Assembly: GCA_965234405.1 (NCBI GenBank)
Contig: OZ248346.1
Direction: 5' to 3' (one strand)
DNA from: Planktophila turicensis
GTDB taxonomy: Bacteria; Actinomycetota; Actinomycetes; Nanopelagicales; Nanopelagicaceae
DNA: 64,000 nt
Below are positions 8,846-17,434 of the stretch, piece after piece. Under the pieces are notes generated by a model. It saw nothing but the letters and a program-made list of their open reading frames with translations. It was not told the DNA's origin and searched no databases. Position 1 is the first letter of the stretch. Every line of letters starts with the position of its first letter. The position numbers were made by a program, and so were the translations under genes.

Positions 8846-9694
8846 TTACTTAATGATTTTGCGTATTGCGTTCTGAATCTCATCAACAATCATCGATGCT
8901 GAGATAGGAGCGCCTTGCGAAGCAAGTAGTGCTGCTTGGTTATGAATGTATGCACCCGTTGCTGCAACATCAGCTAAACGCTCCGGCGAGTTGAGAATCT
9001 CAATGTAATTGGTAGCAACAAGGGCTCCGATTATTCCGGCAAGGACATCGCCTGAACCAGCTGTTGCAAGCCAAGGAGTTGCTTTCGGAAGCGCGATTGC
9101 GCGGTCGTTATATGCCACAACTGTCTTTGAACCTTTCAGCAAAACTGTCACATTAAGTAGCTGTGATGTCTTCTTCGCCCAAGTAAGCGGATCGGCTTCA
9201 ATTGCTTCAGAACTTACTGTTATTGAGTGCGATGCAAGCAAGCGAGAAAGTTCACCAGCATGTGGCGTGATGAGAGTTGGCTGACTTAACTTTCCTGCAT
9301 AAGAAAGAGCTCCCGCATCTAGAATTGTTGGAACAGTTTGCGCCTTCATGAGCGTGAACCAACGATGACGTAGCCATGTGGTGAAGTCGCTGTACTTTTT
9401 ATGATGAATACCAGAACCGGCGAGCCAGGTTGTAACTGGACCGGGTTGCACAACGGTTTCAGGTGCATCGTGCAGGACAAGATGGGCTAAGCCTGATGAG
9501 CTATGGAAGCGAACCATGCCGATACCTGTGGCAAGGGCTGCAGATGTAGTGAGGACTGCTGCACCTGGATATTGCGCAGAACCAGTGATTGCTCCTAGTA
9601 CTCCGCGAGAGTATTTATGATCAATATCGCTAGGAGTAATGATGCATCGAGCTGCATCTCTTGCGGTAAATGTGCGAACGCTTTTCTCAGCCAT
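8846..9694 (-). CDS. nnrD: ADP-dependent (S)-NAD(P)H-hydrate dehydratase
   Basis: Repairs damaged NAD(P)H hydrates using ADP; ribokinase-like YjeF C-terminal fold. The 282 residues show GVLGAITGSAQYPGAA near 30, TPHAGELSRLL near 142, and the catalytic ATAGSGDVLAGIIGAL near 215, where the Asp is the usual base. The epimerase domain found fused in many bacteria is absent. TAGAAT (9701-9706) is 6 bases before the ATG and starts with the TAG stop codon of the upstream response regulator, so this gene probably has its own leaderless transcript inside an apparent operon. Confidence 0.92.
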   Translation of the reverse strand: MAEKSVRTFTARDAARCIITPSDIDHKYSRGVLGAITGSAQYPGAAVLTTSAALATGIGMVRFHSSSGLAHLVLHDAPETVVQPGPVTTWLAGSGIHHKKYSDFTTWLRHRWFTLMKAQTVPTILDAGALSYAGKLSQPTLITPHAGELSRLLASHSITVSSEAIEADPLTWAKKTSQLLNVTVLLKGSKTVVAYNDRAIALPKATPWLATAGSGDVLAGIIGALVATNYIEILNSPERLADVAATGAYIHNQAALLASQGAPISASMIVDEIQNAIRKIIK

Positions 9695-9703
9695 AGATTG
9701 ATT

Positions 9704-10390
9704 CTACGCCTCGAACTTGTAACCCAATCCACGAATAGTTTGAATCAAGAGAGGATTAGCTGGATCGACCTCAATCTTTGAGCGCAAACGTTTAATGTGA
9801 ACATCGAGAGTCTTCGTATCACCGTAATAATCGCCGCCCCACACGCGATCAATGAGTTGGCCGCGAGTAAGGACGCGTCCCGCGTTTCGCATCAGGAATT
9901 CAAGAAGTTCAAACTCTTTGAGCGGAAGATTGATGGCGACTTCATTTACCGTCACTTGGTGGCGTTCAATATCCATCTTGATTCCAGCAATGCTGTGCAC
10001 GCTTGAGCTTTCAGTAGTTTCGTTATCAAGTCCACCTCGACGAAGTACAGCCTTGATTCTCGCAACGAGCTCACGTGATGAATATGGCTTCGTTACATAA
10101 TCATCGGCACCGAGTTCGAGCCCAACGACCTTATCTATCTCAGAGTCCTTGGCAGTTAGCATGATGATTGGAACGGCAGATGTGGAGCGAATTGTTCGAC
10201 AGACATCAATGCCAGAAACTTCGGGAATCATTAAATCAAGCAGAATTAAGTCGAAGGTGTCGCTCTTAAATGCCTCGAGCCCCTGCTTTCCAGTTTCAGC
10301 CACAACAGTTGAGTAACCCTCTTTCTCGAGAAGGAAGCTGAGCGCCTCAGAGAATGAAATTTCATCTTCAATGATCAAGATTTTTGTCAT
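9704..10390 (-). CDS. regX3: Phosphate-type response regulator, OmpR/PhoB family (RegX3/PhoP-like)
   Basis: DNA-binding regulator of the phosphate response. Residues 1-120 form a receiver with acidic pocket IIEDE, phospho-acceptor DLILLDLMIPEVSG (near Asp52) and Lys in YVTKPYS (near 102); the rest is a winged helix ending VDVHIKRLRSKI-like and GLGYKFEA (here LDVHIKRLRSKIE). The gene overlaps senX3 by 4 bp (ATGA), so the two are co-translated. Placement next to senX3 and opposite phoU matches the PhoRP/PhoU locus of streptomycetes, supporting phosphate rather than another signal. Confidence 0.93.
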   Translation of the reverse strand: MTKILIIEDEISFSEALSFLLEKEGYSTVVAETGKQGLEAFKSDTFDLILLDLMIPEVSGIDVCRTIRSTSAVPIIMLTAKDSEIDKVVGLELGADDYVTKPYSSRELVARIKAVLRRGGLDNETTESSSVHSIAGIKMDIERHQVTVNEVAINLPLKEFELLEFLMRNAGRVLTRGQLIDRVWGGDYYGDTKTLDVHIKRLRSKIEVDPANPLLIQTIRGLGYKFEA

Positions 10391-11448
10391 GACTGTGGCT
10401 CTCCAGGGTTTGCATAAATTGGAAGTCTGAGTGCGAATGTAGAACCTACATTTGGTGAACTCCAGACTTTAACTTCGCCACCATGTTTGGTTGCGACATG
10501 TTTAACAATTGATAGTCCTAAGCCCGTGCCTCCTGTTTCGCGTGAACGCGCAGGATCTACTCTGTAGAAACGTTCAAAGATACGAGCCTGATCGGTTTCT
10601 GGGATCCCAATTCCTTGGTCTGTAACAGAGACCTGAACAATTCCATCTTCGAGGCTGGTGGTAACAGAGACCTTCGTAAACTCAGGTGAGTAGTTAATTG
10701 CGTTCTCTACCAAGTTATGGATTGCCATTGTGATTTGTTCGGGGTCTCCGAGCACGCATGCATCAGGGGAGTCAGCCAACGCAACTTCAATTTTGCGAGC
10801 CAATGCAATGGTCTGACATTGATCTACGGCAACTTGAATCATGTCATTAACGCTATTTTCTTGGGCAATCGATAACGGATCTGAATCTTGAAGTCGCGAG
10901 AGATTGATGATCTCTTGAACTAAATCCGTAAGTCGCTTCGCCTCGTGTTGCATTCGAGATGCAAATTTTGTCACGGAGACAGGGTCATCTTTTGCTGAAA
11001 GCACTGCCTCGCTAAGTAGAGAAAGGGCTCCAATAGGAGTCTTTAGCTCGTGAGAGATATTGGCGACAAAATCTCGTCGCACTTCGTGTACTCGCTGCGC
11101 TTCAGATTCATCGCTAATAAGAACCATTACAAGAGAGTGTTTTTCGAGAGCAACTACTTTAAGAGTGAGCTCTCTTGTGCCTTCACCGATTGGTCCGCGA
11201 GGGATATCGAGTTTTCCATTGTGCGGATTTCCTGTTCGTCGCACTGCACGCACAATTGCAAGGATTTCTGGCGAAAGAAATTTTCCATCACGAAGGATGT
11301 TTAGATTTTCGACGCCTGATGACGTGATGATTGGAGTGTCACCGCCCGAAAGTAGGAGGACATCCTGATCAAGCTCATTGATGAGATCTAGGAAGAGATC
11401 TGGGGCAGGACCCTCTGTAATTTCATCCGAGCCCTTGCGAAACCACAT
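10387..11448 (-). CDS. senX3: Sensor histidine kinase SenX3/PhoR-like, without visible membrane segments
   Basis: Partner kinase of the adjacent regulator. The 353 residues contain a PAS-like N-terminal region (1-125), the phospho-accepting His in DFVANISHELKTPIG (near 140), and ATP-binding boxes NLVENAINYSPE, DQGIGIPE and GGTGLGLSIVKHVA. SenX3 and PhoR homologues usually begin with one or two transmembrane helices; this one starts MWFRKGSDEITEG and has no hydrophobic stretch, so it is predicted cytosolic and may depend on PhoU/Pst contact. TAGGCT (11455-11460) lies 6 bases before the ATG, which argues against a missed N-terminal extension. Confidence 0.92.
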   Translation of the reverse strand: MWFRKGSDEITEGPAPDLFLDLINELDQDVLLLSGGDTPIITSSGVENLNILRDGKFLSPEILAIVRAVRRTGNPHNGKLDIPRGPIGEGTRELTLKVVALEKHSLVMVLISDESEAQRVHEVRRDFVANISHELKTPIGALSLLSEAVLSAKDDPVSVTKFASRMQHEAKRLTDLVQEIINLSRLQDSDPLSIAQENSVNDMIQVAVDQCQTIALARKIEVALADSPDACVLGDPEQITMAIHNLVENAINYSPEFTKVSVTTSLEDGIVQVSVTDQGIGIPETDQARIFERFYRVDPARSRETGGTGLGLSIVKHVATKHGGEVKVWSSPNVGSTFALRLPIYANPGEPQS

Positions 11449-11465
11449 GATGTAAGCCTAACGCC

Positions 11466-11520
11466 GGCTCACCCCTGTTTACCTTCCGTTCACGTGAATG
11501 ATTTCCATAATTCACTCATA
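11466..11520. promoter_or_regulatory. Candidate PHO box: 11-bp-phased GTTCACC-like repeats between senX3 and phoU
   Basis: Direct repeats related to GTTCACC occur at exact 11-bp steps: GGCTCACC at 11466, GTTTACC at 11477, GTTCACG at 11488, and, after one weak unit, ATTCACT at 11510. Actinobacterial PhoP/RegX3 sites are built of 11-nt direct repeat units with this core. The array spans the middle of the divergent senX3/phoU gap and is flanked by leaderless -10 hexamers at 11455-11460 (minus) and 11526-11531 (plus). It probably mediates autoregulation of both transcripts. Confidence 0.75.
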
Positions 11521-11537
11521 CCCCTTACTTTTGCCCA

Positions 11538-12197
11538 ATGGCTCTCATCCGCTCGATATTTCAAGAAGAACTCGATGCCGTTTCTCAGACCCTTGTGGAT
11601 CTGACGAAGATGGTGAGCGACTCAATCAATAAAGCGACGACGTCACTCATTGACGCCAACCTCTCTCTTGCAGAAGAGGTAATTACCTTTGATGAAAAAA
11701 TCGATCAGATTCAGCACGATTTGGATGCGCGCATCATTGACATTATTGCTCGTCAACAACCAGTAGCAACTGATCTTCGAGCGCTCATCACCGCACTTCG
11801 CATGAGCGCAGATCTAGAGCGCATGGGCGACTTAGCTCACCACGTTGCAAAGGTTGCGCGACTTCGCCATCCTGATTCTGCAGTACCTCTTGAACTTCAG
11901 ACAACAGTTCAGCGCATGGGACATGTTGCAGAAAACATTGCGCGCAAGGTTGGCTCTGTTATTGAGACCCGCGATACTTCACTTGCTCTTGAAGTTGAGA
12001 AAGATGATGACGAGATGGATAAGCTCCATCGAGATCTCATCTCAGTTCTGACTTCAGCAAAATGGACAGCAGGTGTGGATTCAGCGATTGATCTCACTCT
12101 TCTAGGCCGCTACTACGAGCGATTCGCAGACCATGCAGTCTCAGTTGCCCGTCGCGTTTACTATCTTGTAACGGGCGAATTCGCTCCAGCAAAGTAA
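11538..12197 (+). CDS. phoU: Phosphate transport system regulator PhoU
   Basis: A 219-residue all-helical protein with two PhoU repeats (about 15-105 and 120-205), each with the pattern of acidic metal-binding residues (e.g. ADLERMGDLAHHVAKVA and YYERFADHAVSVARRV). PhoU couples phosphate uptake by Pst to the histidine kinase and keeps the regulon off when phosphate is plentiful. TACTTT (11526-11531) is 6 bases before the ATG. It is divergent from senX3-regX3; no pst genes lie in the window. Confidence 0.95.
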   Translation: MALIRSIFQEELDAVSQTLVDLTKMVSDSINKATTSLIDANLSLAEEVITFDEKIDQIQHDLDARIIDIIARQQPVATDLRALITALRMSADLERMGDLAHHVAKVARLRHPDSAVPLELQTTVQRMGHVAENIARKVGSVIETRDTSLALEVEKDDDEMDKLHRDLISVLTSAKWTAGVDSAIDLTLLGRYYERFADHAVSVARRVYYLVTGEFAPAK

Positions 12198-12246
12198 AAT
12201 TCGCTAAATACTTTTGAAGTAAGGCATTTTCGAATAGGGTCAGAGT

Positions 12247-13404
12247 ATGACCTACACACCTACACCTGCAGATAAATTCACATTCGGTCTCTGGACTGTC
12301 GGCTGGCAAGCACGCGATCCCTTTGGAGATCCAACCCGTGAAGCTCTCGATCCAGTTCGCACAGTCAATGAACTCGCTGCTCGTGGTGCCTATGGTGTGA
12401 CTTTCCACGATGATGATCTATTCCCATTTGGATCCGATGATTCAACACGTCAGGGACATATCGATCGCTTTAAGAAAGCACTTGCTGAGACCGGAATGAA
12501 AGTTCCGATGGCAACAACAAACCTCTTCAGCCATCCCGTCTTTAAAGATGGTGCACTCACAAGCAACGATCGCGATATCCGTCGCTTTGCAATTCGCAAG
12601 GCGATGCGCAATATTGATCTCGCAGTAGATCTGGGCGCCAAGATCTATGTCTGCTGGGGCGGACGTGAAGGCGCTGAATCTGAAAGCTCAAAGGATGCCT
12701 ACGTTGCTCTCGAGCGGTATGCAGAAGGCTTTAACATCCTTGGTCAGTACGTCATCGATAAGGGTTACGACATTAAGTTCGCAATCGAACCAAAACCAAA
12801 TGAGCCACGTGGAGATATCTTCCTTCCAACTATTGGCCATGCACTTGGATTTATTGAAATGCTCGATCACCCAGAGATGGTTGGTCTTAACCCAGAAGTT
12901 GGCCACGAGCAGATGGCGAACCTCAACTTTGTTCATGGAATCGCACAAGCGTTGTGGCAGAACAAGTTATTCCACATCGACCTCAATGGTCAGCGCGGTC
13001 CAAAGTATGACCAGGACTTCGTCTTTGGACATGGCGATGTAAAGAGCGCTTTCTTCCTCGTCGATCTTCTTGAGCGCTACGGATATTCAGGACCGAAGCA
13101 CTTTGATTACAAGCCTGTACGCACCGATGGTGATTCAGGTGTGTGGGCATCTGCAACTTCGAATATGCGCATGTACTTAGTTCTCAAGGAGCGCGCAGCG
13201 GCATTCCGCAAGGATCCACGTGTCATTGCAGCGATGAAGGAATCAAATATTCCAGGTCTTTCAGAGCCAACTCTTGCAGCTGGTGAGACATGGAAGGATC
13301 TTGCAAGAGATTCTTTCGATGCAGATGCAGCTGGAAAACGCGGTTATGGATATGAAATCCTCGACCAACTCGCTATGGAGCATTTGATGGGTGTTACTCC
13401 CTAA
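12247..13404 (+). CDS. xylA: Xylose isomerase
   Basis: Interconverts xylose and xylulose (and glucose and fructose) with two divalent metals. The 385 residues match the short class I enzymes of actinobacteria: FGLWTVGWQARDPFGD near 13, catalytic His in TFHDDDLFPFG near 54, metal-binding Glu in FAIEPKPNEPRGD and NPEVGHEQM, and a final FDYKPVRTDG. TAGGGT (12235-12240) is 6 bases before the ATG. No xylulokinase or pentose transporter is adjacent, so its pathway partners lie elsewhere. Confidence 0.97.
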   Translation: MTYTPTPADKFTFGLWTVGWQARDPFGDPTREALDPVRTVNELAARGAYGVTFHDDDLFPFGSDDSTRQGHIDRFKKALAETGMKVPMATTNLFSHPVFKDGALTSNDRDIRRFAIRKAMRNIDLAVDLGAKIYVCWGGREGAESESSKDAYVALERYAEGFNILGQYVIDKGYDIKFAIEPKPNEPRGDIFLPTIGHALGFIEMLDHPEMVGLNPEVGHEQMANLNFVHGIAQALWQNKLFHIDLNGQRGPKYDQDFVFGHGDVKSAFFLVDLLERYGYSGPKHFDYKPVRTDGDSGVWASATSNMRMYLVLKERAAAFRKDPRVIAAMKESNIPGLSEPTLAAGETWKDLARDSFDADAAGKRGYGYEILDQLAMEHLMGVTP

Positions 13405-13423
13405 CACTCGTTAGACTTCGCAA

Positions 13424-14338
13424 ATGCGACTTGGTGTATTAGATGTTGGCTCCAACACCATTCATCTACAGGTAGTCGATGGCCACCTTGGTGGTCCGCC
13501 AGTTCCTAATTCATCTCACAAGTCAGTTATTCGACTTACTGAGTATCTAGATGAGACCGGTGCAATTACCGATCTTGGTATTAATCGCATCACGGATGCA
13601 ATTCAGAGCAATATGAAGAGCGCTGAACACCTAGATATCGATGAACTTCTAGCTTTTGCAACTTCTGCAATTCGTGAAGCAACAAATTCGGATCAAGTTA
13701 TCGCTCATGTGAATAGAGCTTGCGGCATAGATCTTCAAGTACTGAGTGGCGAAGAAGAAGCACGCTTCACATTCCTTGCAGCACGACGTTGGTTAGGGTG
13801 GTCTTCTGGAGACTTACTCGTACTCGATATCGGTGGGGGATCTCTTGAAATCGCGCGAGGCGCAGAAGAAGACCCAACTTTTAAAACTTCTATGCAACTT
13901 GGCGCCGGACGCCTCACTCGTCAATTTCTCAAGGGCGATCCATTTACCTCCAAGTCGCTTAAAGCGCTGGAGGAATACCTCGAAGAGAAAATCGAACCAC
14001 TTGCATCTTCGCTATCTACCTTTGAGAAAGATAACGCGGCCGGAACAAGTAAAACCTTCCGTACTTTGGCAAAGCTCGCCCAGAATTATTATCCAAAGCT
14101 AGGACCACACTTAACGTTAAATGCTCTCGAAGAGTTGGTACCTAAGCTTCAAGCTCTTGATGTCGATGCACGCAAAGAACTTCAATCCGTATCAGCAGAG
14201 CGCGCCCCACAGATTGTTGCAGGTGCCATGGTTGCTAAACAGTTAATGCAGACACTTGAGTTGAAAGAGATTCGTATCTGTCCGTGGGCTCTTCGCGAAG
14301 GAATAGTTCTCCATCGCCTCGACTGGATTGAACGTTAA
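13424..14338 (+). CDS. ppx: Exopolyphosphatase / guanosine pentaphosphatase family (Ppx/GppA)
   Basis: Releases phosphate from polyphosphate ends or hydrolyses pppGpp. The 304 residues are an ASKHA-fold phosphatase: LGVLDVGSNTIHLQV at the N-terminus (phosphate-binding loop), SGEEEARFTFLA near 107, and VLDIGGGSLEIARG near 133. It is the short, two-domain form typical of actinobacteria, without the C-terminal HD-like part. TAGACT (13412-13417) lies 6 bases before the ATG. The 3' end overlaps the convergent MutT1-like gene by 4 bp; that gene and ppk beyond it complete a polyphosphate group. Confidence 0.93.
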   Translation: MRLGVLDVGSNTIHLQVVDGHLGGPPVPNSSHKSVIRLTEYLDETGAITDLGINRITDAIQSNMKSAEHLDIDELLAFATSAIREATNSDQVIAHVNRACGIDLQVLSGEEEARFTFLAARRWLGWSSGDLLVLDIGGGSLEIARGAEEDPTFKTSMQLGAGRLTRQFLKGDPFTSKSLKALEEYLEEKIEPLASSLSTFEKDNAAGTSKTFRTLAKLAQNYYPKLGPHLTLNALEELVPKLQALDVDARKELQSVSAERAPQIVAGAMVAKQLMQTLELKEIRICPWALREGIVLHRLDWIER

Positions 14339-15213
14339 TTACTGATACTTAAGTAATCGAGCCCGACTATCTCTCCACGGACGCGATGCACTATCCAAGC
14401 ATCACCTGGTTCAAGCTTGATTAAATCTTTATTCTTCAACTTGGTATTGAGAATCCCGCGCAACATTGTTGGAATCACCGGGTTGTGGCTGCAGATAAGG
14501 ATGTTCTTCTCATCTTGCTTGAGGGCATTGGCGAAAGAAACTGATCGAAGCGGGTCTGTCTCAAAAGTCTCTTCATTAAGACTTGGTACCTGAGTGATAG
14601 TCAATCCGCGAGAATGAGCTAACGGAGTAACTGTCTGGACACAGCGAAGATAATCTGAGGTGTACACCTCTTCGATTGCAAAAGGCTCGAGATGCTTAAT
14701 CAGTAACTGCGCCTGATCAAGACCAACTTCATTAAGGGTGCGCTGAGAATCTTCCTCATCCCAGTCGCCACGCTCTAGGGCTTTGGTGTGGCGGAGAATG
14801 ATGAGGGTGTCTGTGAGCGGCTCTTGGCTCATGAAGTTCTCAATGATTTCTTTATCTGATCCATGTGTAGCGGCGACAAGAGCATCTTCGGCGCTCAGCC
14901 AGCACATTTCATCAACTTCTTCATTTGGGATAAATGCGCTTGCGTCGAGTGCGCAATGTGCAGCCCAGAAGATAACTCTCTTGCGCTGTCCACTTTCTTC
15001 ATACTCCACAGATCCAAGCTGGCGAGTAAATGCAGCTTTAATTCCAGTCTCTTCAATCAACTCTCGATACGCGCACTGCAACGCGGTTTCGCCTTCCTCT
15101 ATCTTGCCCTTTGGCAGAGTCCAATCGTCATACTTTGGTCGATGGATGAGTGCGATCTCTATAGATCGATCGCCTAATTCACGCCATAAAAGTGCGCCAG
15201 CGGCTCTAATCAT
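14335..15213 (-). CDS. mutT1: Nudix hydrolase fused to histidine phosphatase (MutT1-like)
   Basis: Probable sanitising enzyme for oxidised guanine nucleotides or diadenosine polyphosphates, as described for mycobacterial MutT1. The N-terminal half is a Nudix domain with the complete box GKIEEGETALQCAYRELIEE (about 37-56); the C-terminal half is a phosphohistidine-phosphatase fold starting LIILRHTKALERGDW (catalytic RH near 142) with a second His in LICSHNPVIPT. The start overlaps the ppk stop by 4 bp, so it is coupled to ppk as in mycobacteria. Substrate is inferred from family and gene order. Confidence 0.9.
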   Translation of the reverse strand: MIRAAGALLWRELGDRSIEIALIHRPKYDDWTLPKGKIEEGETALQCAYRELIEETGIKAAFTRQLGSVEYEESGQRKRVIFWAAHCALDASAFIPNEEVDEMCWLSAEDALVAATHGSDKEIIENFMSQEPLTDTLIILRHTKALERGDWDEEDSQRTLNEVGLDQAQLLIKHLEPFAIEEVYTSDYLRCVQTVTPLAHSRGLTITQVPSLNEETFETDPLRSVSFANALKQDEKNILICSHNPVIPTMLRGILNTKLKNKDLIKLEPGDAWIVHRVRGEIVGLDYLSISN

Positions 15214-17303
15214 GCGCGATTAAATTTCTCGATGAAGTGATCTTGGAAATTCACCAAGAACTTGCCGTCGTGATCTTTAACGTTTCGGACCCATTTGTTT
15301 TCATCGTTGAGGCTCCAGGTTGAGTAAGTATCAGATACGGAATCATCAAGAATAGATTTCAGCGATTCCTTATGTTTTTCAGATTCAATTCGAACCAGCG
15401 CTTCAACGCGGCGATCTAAATTTCGGTGCATAACATCAGCGCTGCCGATGAAGTAATCCTCAGCGCCATCATTGCGGAAGTAGTAGATACGTGAATGCTC
15501 AAGGAAACGGCCAAGAATTGAGCGTACTTTGATGTTGTCACGACGTGCTTGATTGTTGAGTTGAATTGCACAGATACCGCGGACAATAATTTCAATCTTG
15601 ACGCCTGCATCTGCTGCCTCATAGAGAGTGTCGATGATTTGCTCATCGAGCAGTGAATTGAGCTTGAGCCTGATCCAAGATGGTTTTCCGTCTAAGTGAT
15701 TCTTTGTTTCGCGCTTGATTCGTGCGATAAGTCCGTTACGAAGACTATGAGGCGCCACTAGAAGTCGCGAGTAATCATGCTTAGCTGAATAGCCAGAGAG
15801 TTCGTTGAAGAGTCTTGAAAGATCTTCACCTAAAACCGGATCTGAGCTCAGGATTCCAAGGTCATCGTAGAAACGCGCCGTCTTAGGGTTGTAATTTCCG
15901 GTGCCGACATGGCAGTAACGGCGAAGTACATCGCCTTCTTCGCGGACAACAAGTGAGAGCTTGGCGTGCGTCTTAAGTCCCATGAGGCCGTACACAACGT
16001 GAACACCTACTTCTTCAAGTTTTCTCGCCCAGCGTACATTCGCCATTTCATCAAAGCGAGCACGAATCTCAATTACAGCAAGTACTTGCTTGCCTGCTTC
16101 GGCGGCTTCAATGAGAGCTTCAACGATTGGTGAGTCACCAGATGTGCGATAGAGCGTCTGCTTAATCGCTAAAACATGTGGGTCACGAGCAGCGTTTTCA
16201 AGGAATTTCACAACCGATGAAGTAAAGGATTGATATGGGTGGTGCAGAAGAATTTCACCCTTACGGACTGCAGAAAAGAATGAATCTGTTGATTCAGGGT
16301 CTACATCACGAAGTTCGTGCGCAGTCTCACTTCTAAAAGGCTTGTACTTCAGGTGTGGGAAATCAAGGTCTGCAATCTGATTGAGGCTACGAAGATCTAG
16401 CGGTGAGTCGTACTTAATGACATCGTGCGGTTCAATCTGAAGCTCGTCCATGAGTTCATTGAGAACATCTGCGTGAATGACTTTATCCACCTCAAGGCGA
16501 ACAGGTGGTCCAAAGCGACGGCGAGTGAGTTCTTTCTCCATCGTTTCTAGGATGTCATCAGTCTCATCTTCATCAAGATCAAGATCCTGGTTACGAGTCA
16601 CACGGAAGAAGAAATGATCCTTGAGCTTCACGCCTGGGAATAGTTCAGCAAGGTGCTCAGCGATAAGTTCGTCAATCAAGACAAATCTAAATTTAGTGGT
16701 ATCTGAAGTTCTGATGAAACGTGGCAGATTTGAAGGAACTTTTACTCGAGCAAAGCTGATGTCGTGATCTTCACTTGATTCGATATTAACGCCGATGTTG
16801 AGTGAGAGACCAGAGATATATGGGAAAGGGTGTGATGGATCAACGACAAGCGGGGTAAGAACCGGAAAAATTCGGTTGTTGTAGTAATCCTTGAGATGCT
16901 CGCGTTCATCATCAGTGAGGTCAGCAATCTTTACAAATTCGATTCCTTCAGCACGTAACTCAGGAATGATGACATCGCGGAAGCGATCAGCTTGTATGTT
17001 GACCAACTCTTGTGTGCGCTTAAGCACAACCTTGAGGAGTTCTTTTGGTGCATAGCCTGCCGAGTTAACGGTGGTGCTTCCGCGTTCAATTTTGGCTTTC
17101 ACTGAAGCAACACGAACCATGAAAAATTCATCAAGGTTCGAGGAGAAGATGGCTAAGAAGCGAAGTCGTTCGAGAAGGGGAATGGTTGGATCCTCAGTGA
17201 GTTCGAGGACGCGGGTATCGAAGTCGAGCCAGGTGAGCTCTCGATCTTGATAAGGGGCTACAACTTCTTTCACCGGATAAGAATGGCTTAAGTAGGTGAA
17301 CAT
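15210..17303 (-). CDS. ppk: Polyphosphate kinase 1
   Basis: Makes polyphosphate from ATP reversibly. The 697 residues show RELTWLDFDTRVLEL near 21, the middle-domain FFRVTRNQDLDLDEDE, and the catalytic part with autophosphorylated His in RYCHVGTGNYNPKTARFYDD and the second conserved His in LEHSRIYYFRN. The ATG at 17303 may be a little too far upstream: the family core begins at RELTW and an in-frame GTG at 17273 is an alternative. It heads a two-gene operon with mutT1 and lies downstream of tRNA-Met on the same strand. A weak PHO-box-like repeat overlaps its start. Confidence 0.95.
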   Translation of the reverse strand: MFTYLSHSYPVKEVVAPYQDRELTWLDFDTRVLELTEDPTIPLLERLRFLAIFSSNLDEFFMVRVASVKAKIERGSTTVNSAGYAPKELLKVVLKRTQELVNIQADRFRDVIIPELRAEGIEFVKIADLTDDEREHLKDYYNNRIFPVLTPLVVDPSHPFPYISGLSLNIGVNIESSEDHDISFARVKVPSNLPRFIRTSDTTKFRFVLIDELIAEHLAELFPGVKLKDHFFFRVTRNQDLDLDEDETDDILETMEKELTRRRFGPPVRLEVDKVIHADVLNELMDELQIEPHDVIKYDSPLDLRSLNQIADLDFPHLKYKPFRSETAHELRDVDPESTDSFFSAVRKGEILLHHPYQSFTSSVVKFLENAARDPHVLAIKQTLYRTSGDSPIVEALIEAAEAGKQVLAVIEIRARFDEMANVRWARKLEEVGVHVVYGLMGLKTHAKLSLVVREEGDVLRRYCHVGTGNYNPKTARFYDDLGILSSDPVLGEDLSRLFNELSGYSAKHDYSRLLVAPHSLRNGLIARIKRETKNHLDGKPSWIRLKLNSLLDEQIIDTLYEAADAGVKIEIIVRGICAIQLNNQARRDNIKVRSILGRFLEHSRIYYFRNDGAEDYFIGSADVMHRNLDRRVEALVRIESEKHKESLKSILDDSVSDTYSTWSLNDENKWVRNVKDHDGKFLVNFQDHFIEKFNRA

Positions 17304-17323
17304 CAGGTAATCGTTAGATGAAC
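17302..17323 (-). promoter_or_regulatory. Weak PHO-box-like direct repeat at the ppk start
   Basis: On the minus strand GTTCATC begins at 17323 and GATTACC begins 11 bases later at 17312; both resemble the GTTCACC core (6/7 and 5/7). A TAGGTT hexamer (17321-17326) overlaps the first unit. The phasing is right but the match is modest. Confidence 0.3.
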
Positions 17324-17347
17324 CTAGTCATTGAAGATCAATAAATG

Positions 17348-17421
17348 TGAGGCGGGTCGGGCTCGAACCGACGACGACCGAATTATGAGTTCGGGGCTCT
17401 AACCAACTGAGCTACCGCCTC
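17348..17421 (-). tRNA. tRNA-Met (anticodon CAT)
   Basis: 74 nt fold into a full cloverleaf: acceptor GAGGCGG pairs perfectly with CCGCCTC, D arm GCTC/GAGC, anticodon stem CCGAA/TTCGG around loop CTCATAA, T arm GTCGG-TTCGAGC-CCGAC, discriminator A. CCA is not encoded. The paired 1:72 position and the anticodon stem without three G-C pairs rule against the initiator tRNA. An Ile2 tRNA with modified CAT cannot be fully excluded. Confidence 0.93.
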
Positions 17422-17434
17422 GTCGTCGCCAATC

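Noticed and set aside
17348..17421. Initiator tRNA-fMet
   Set aside because: The 1:72 pair is matched and the anticodon stem lacks the three G-C pairs of initiators.
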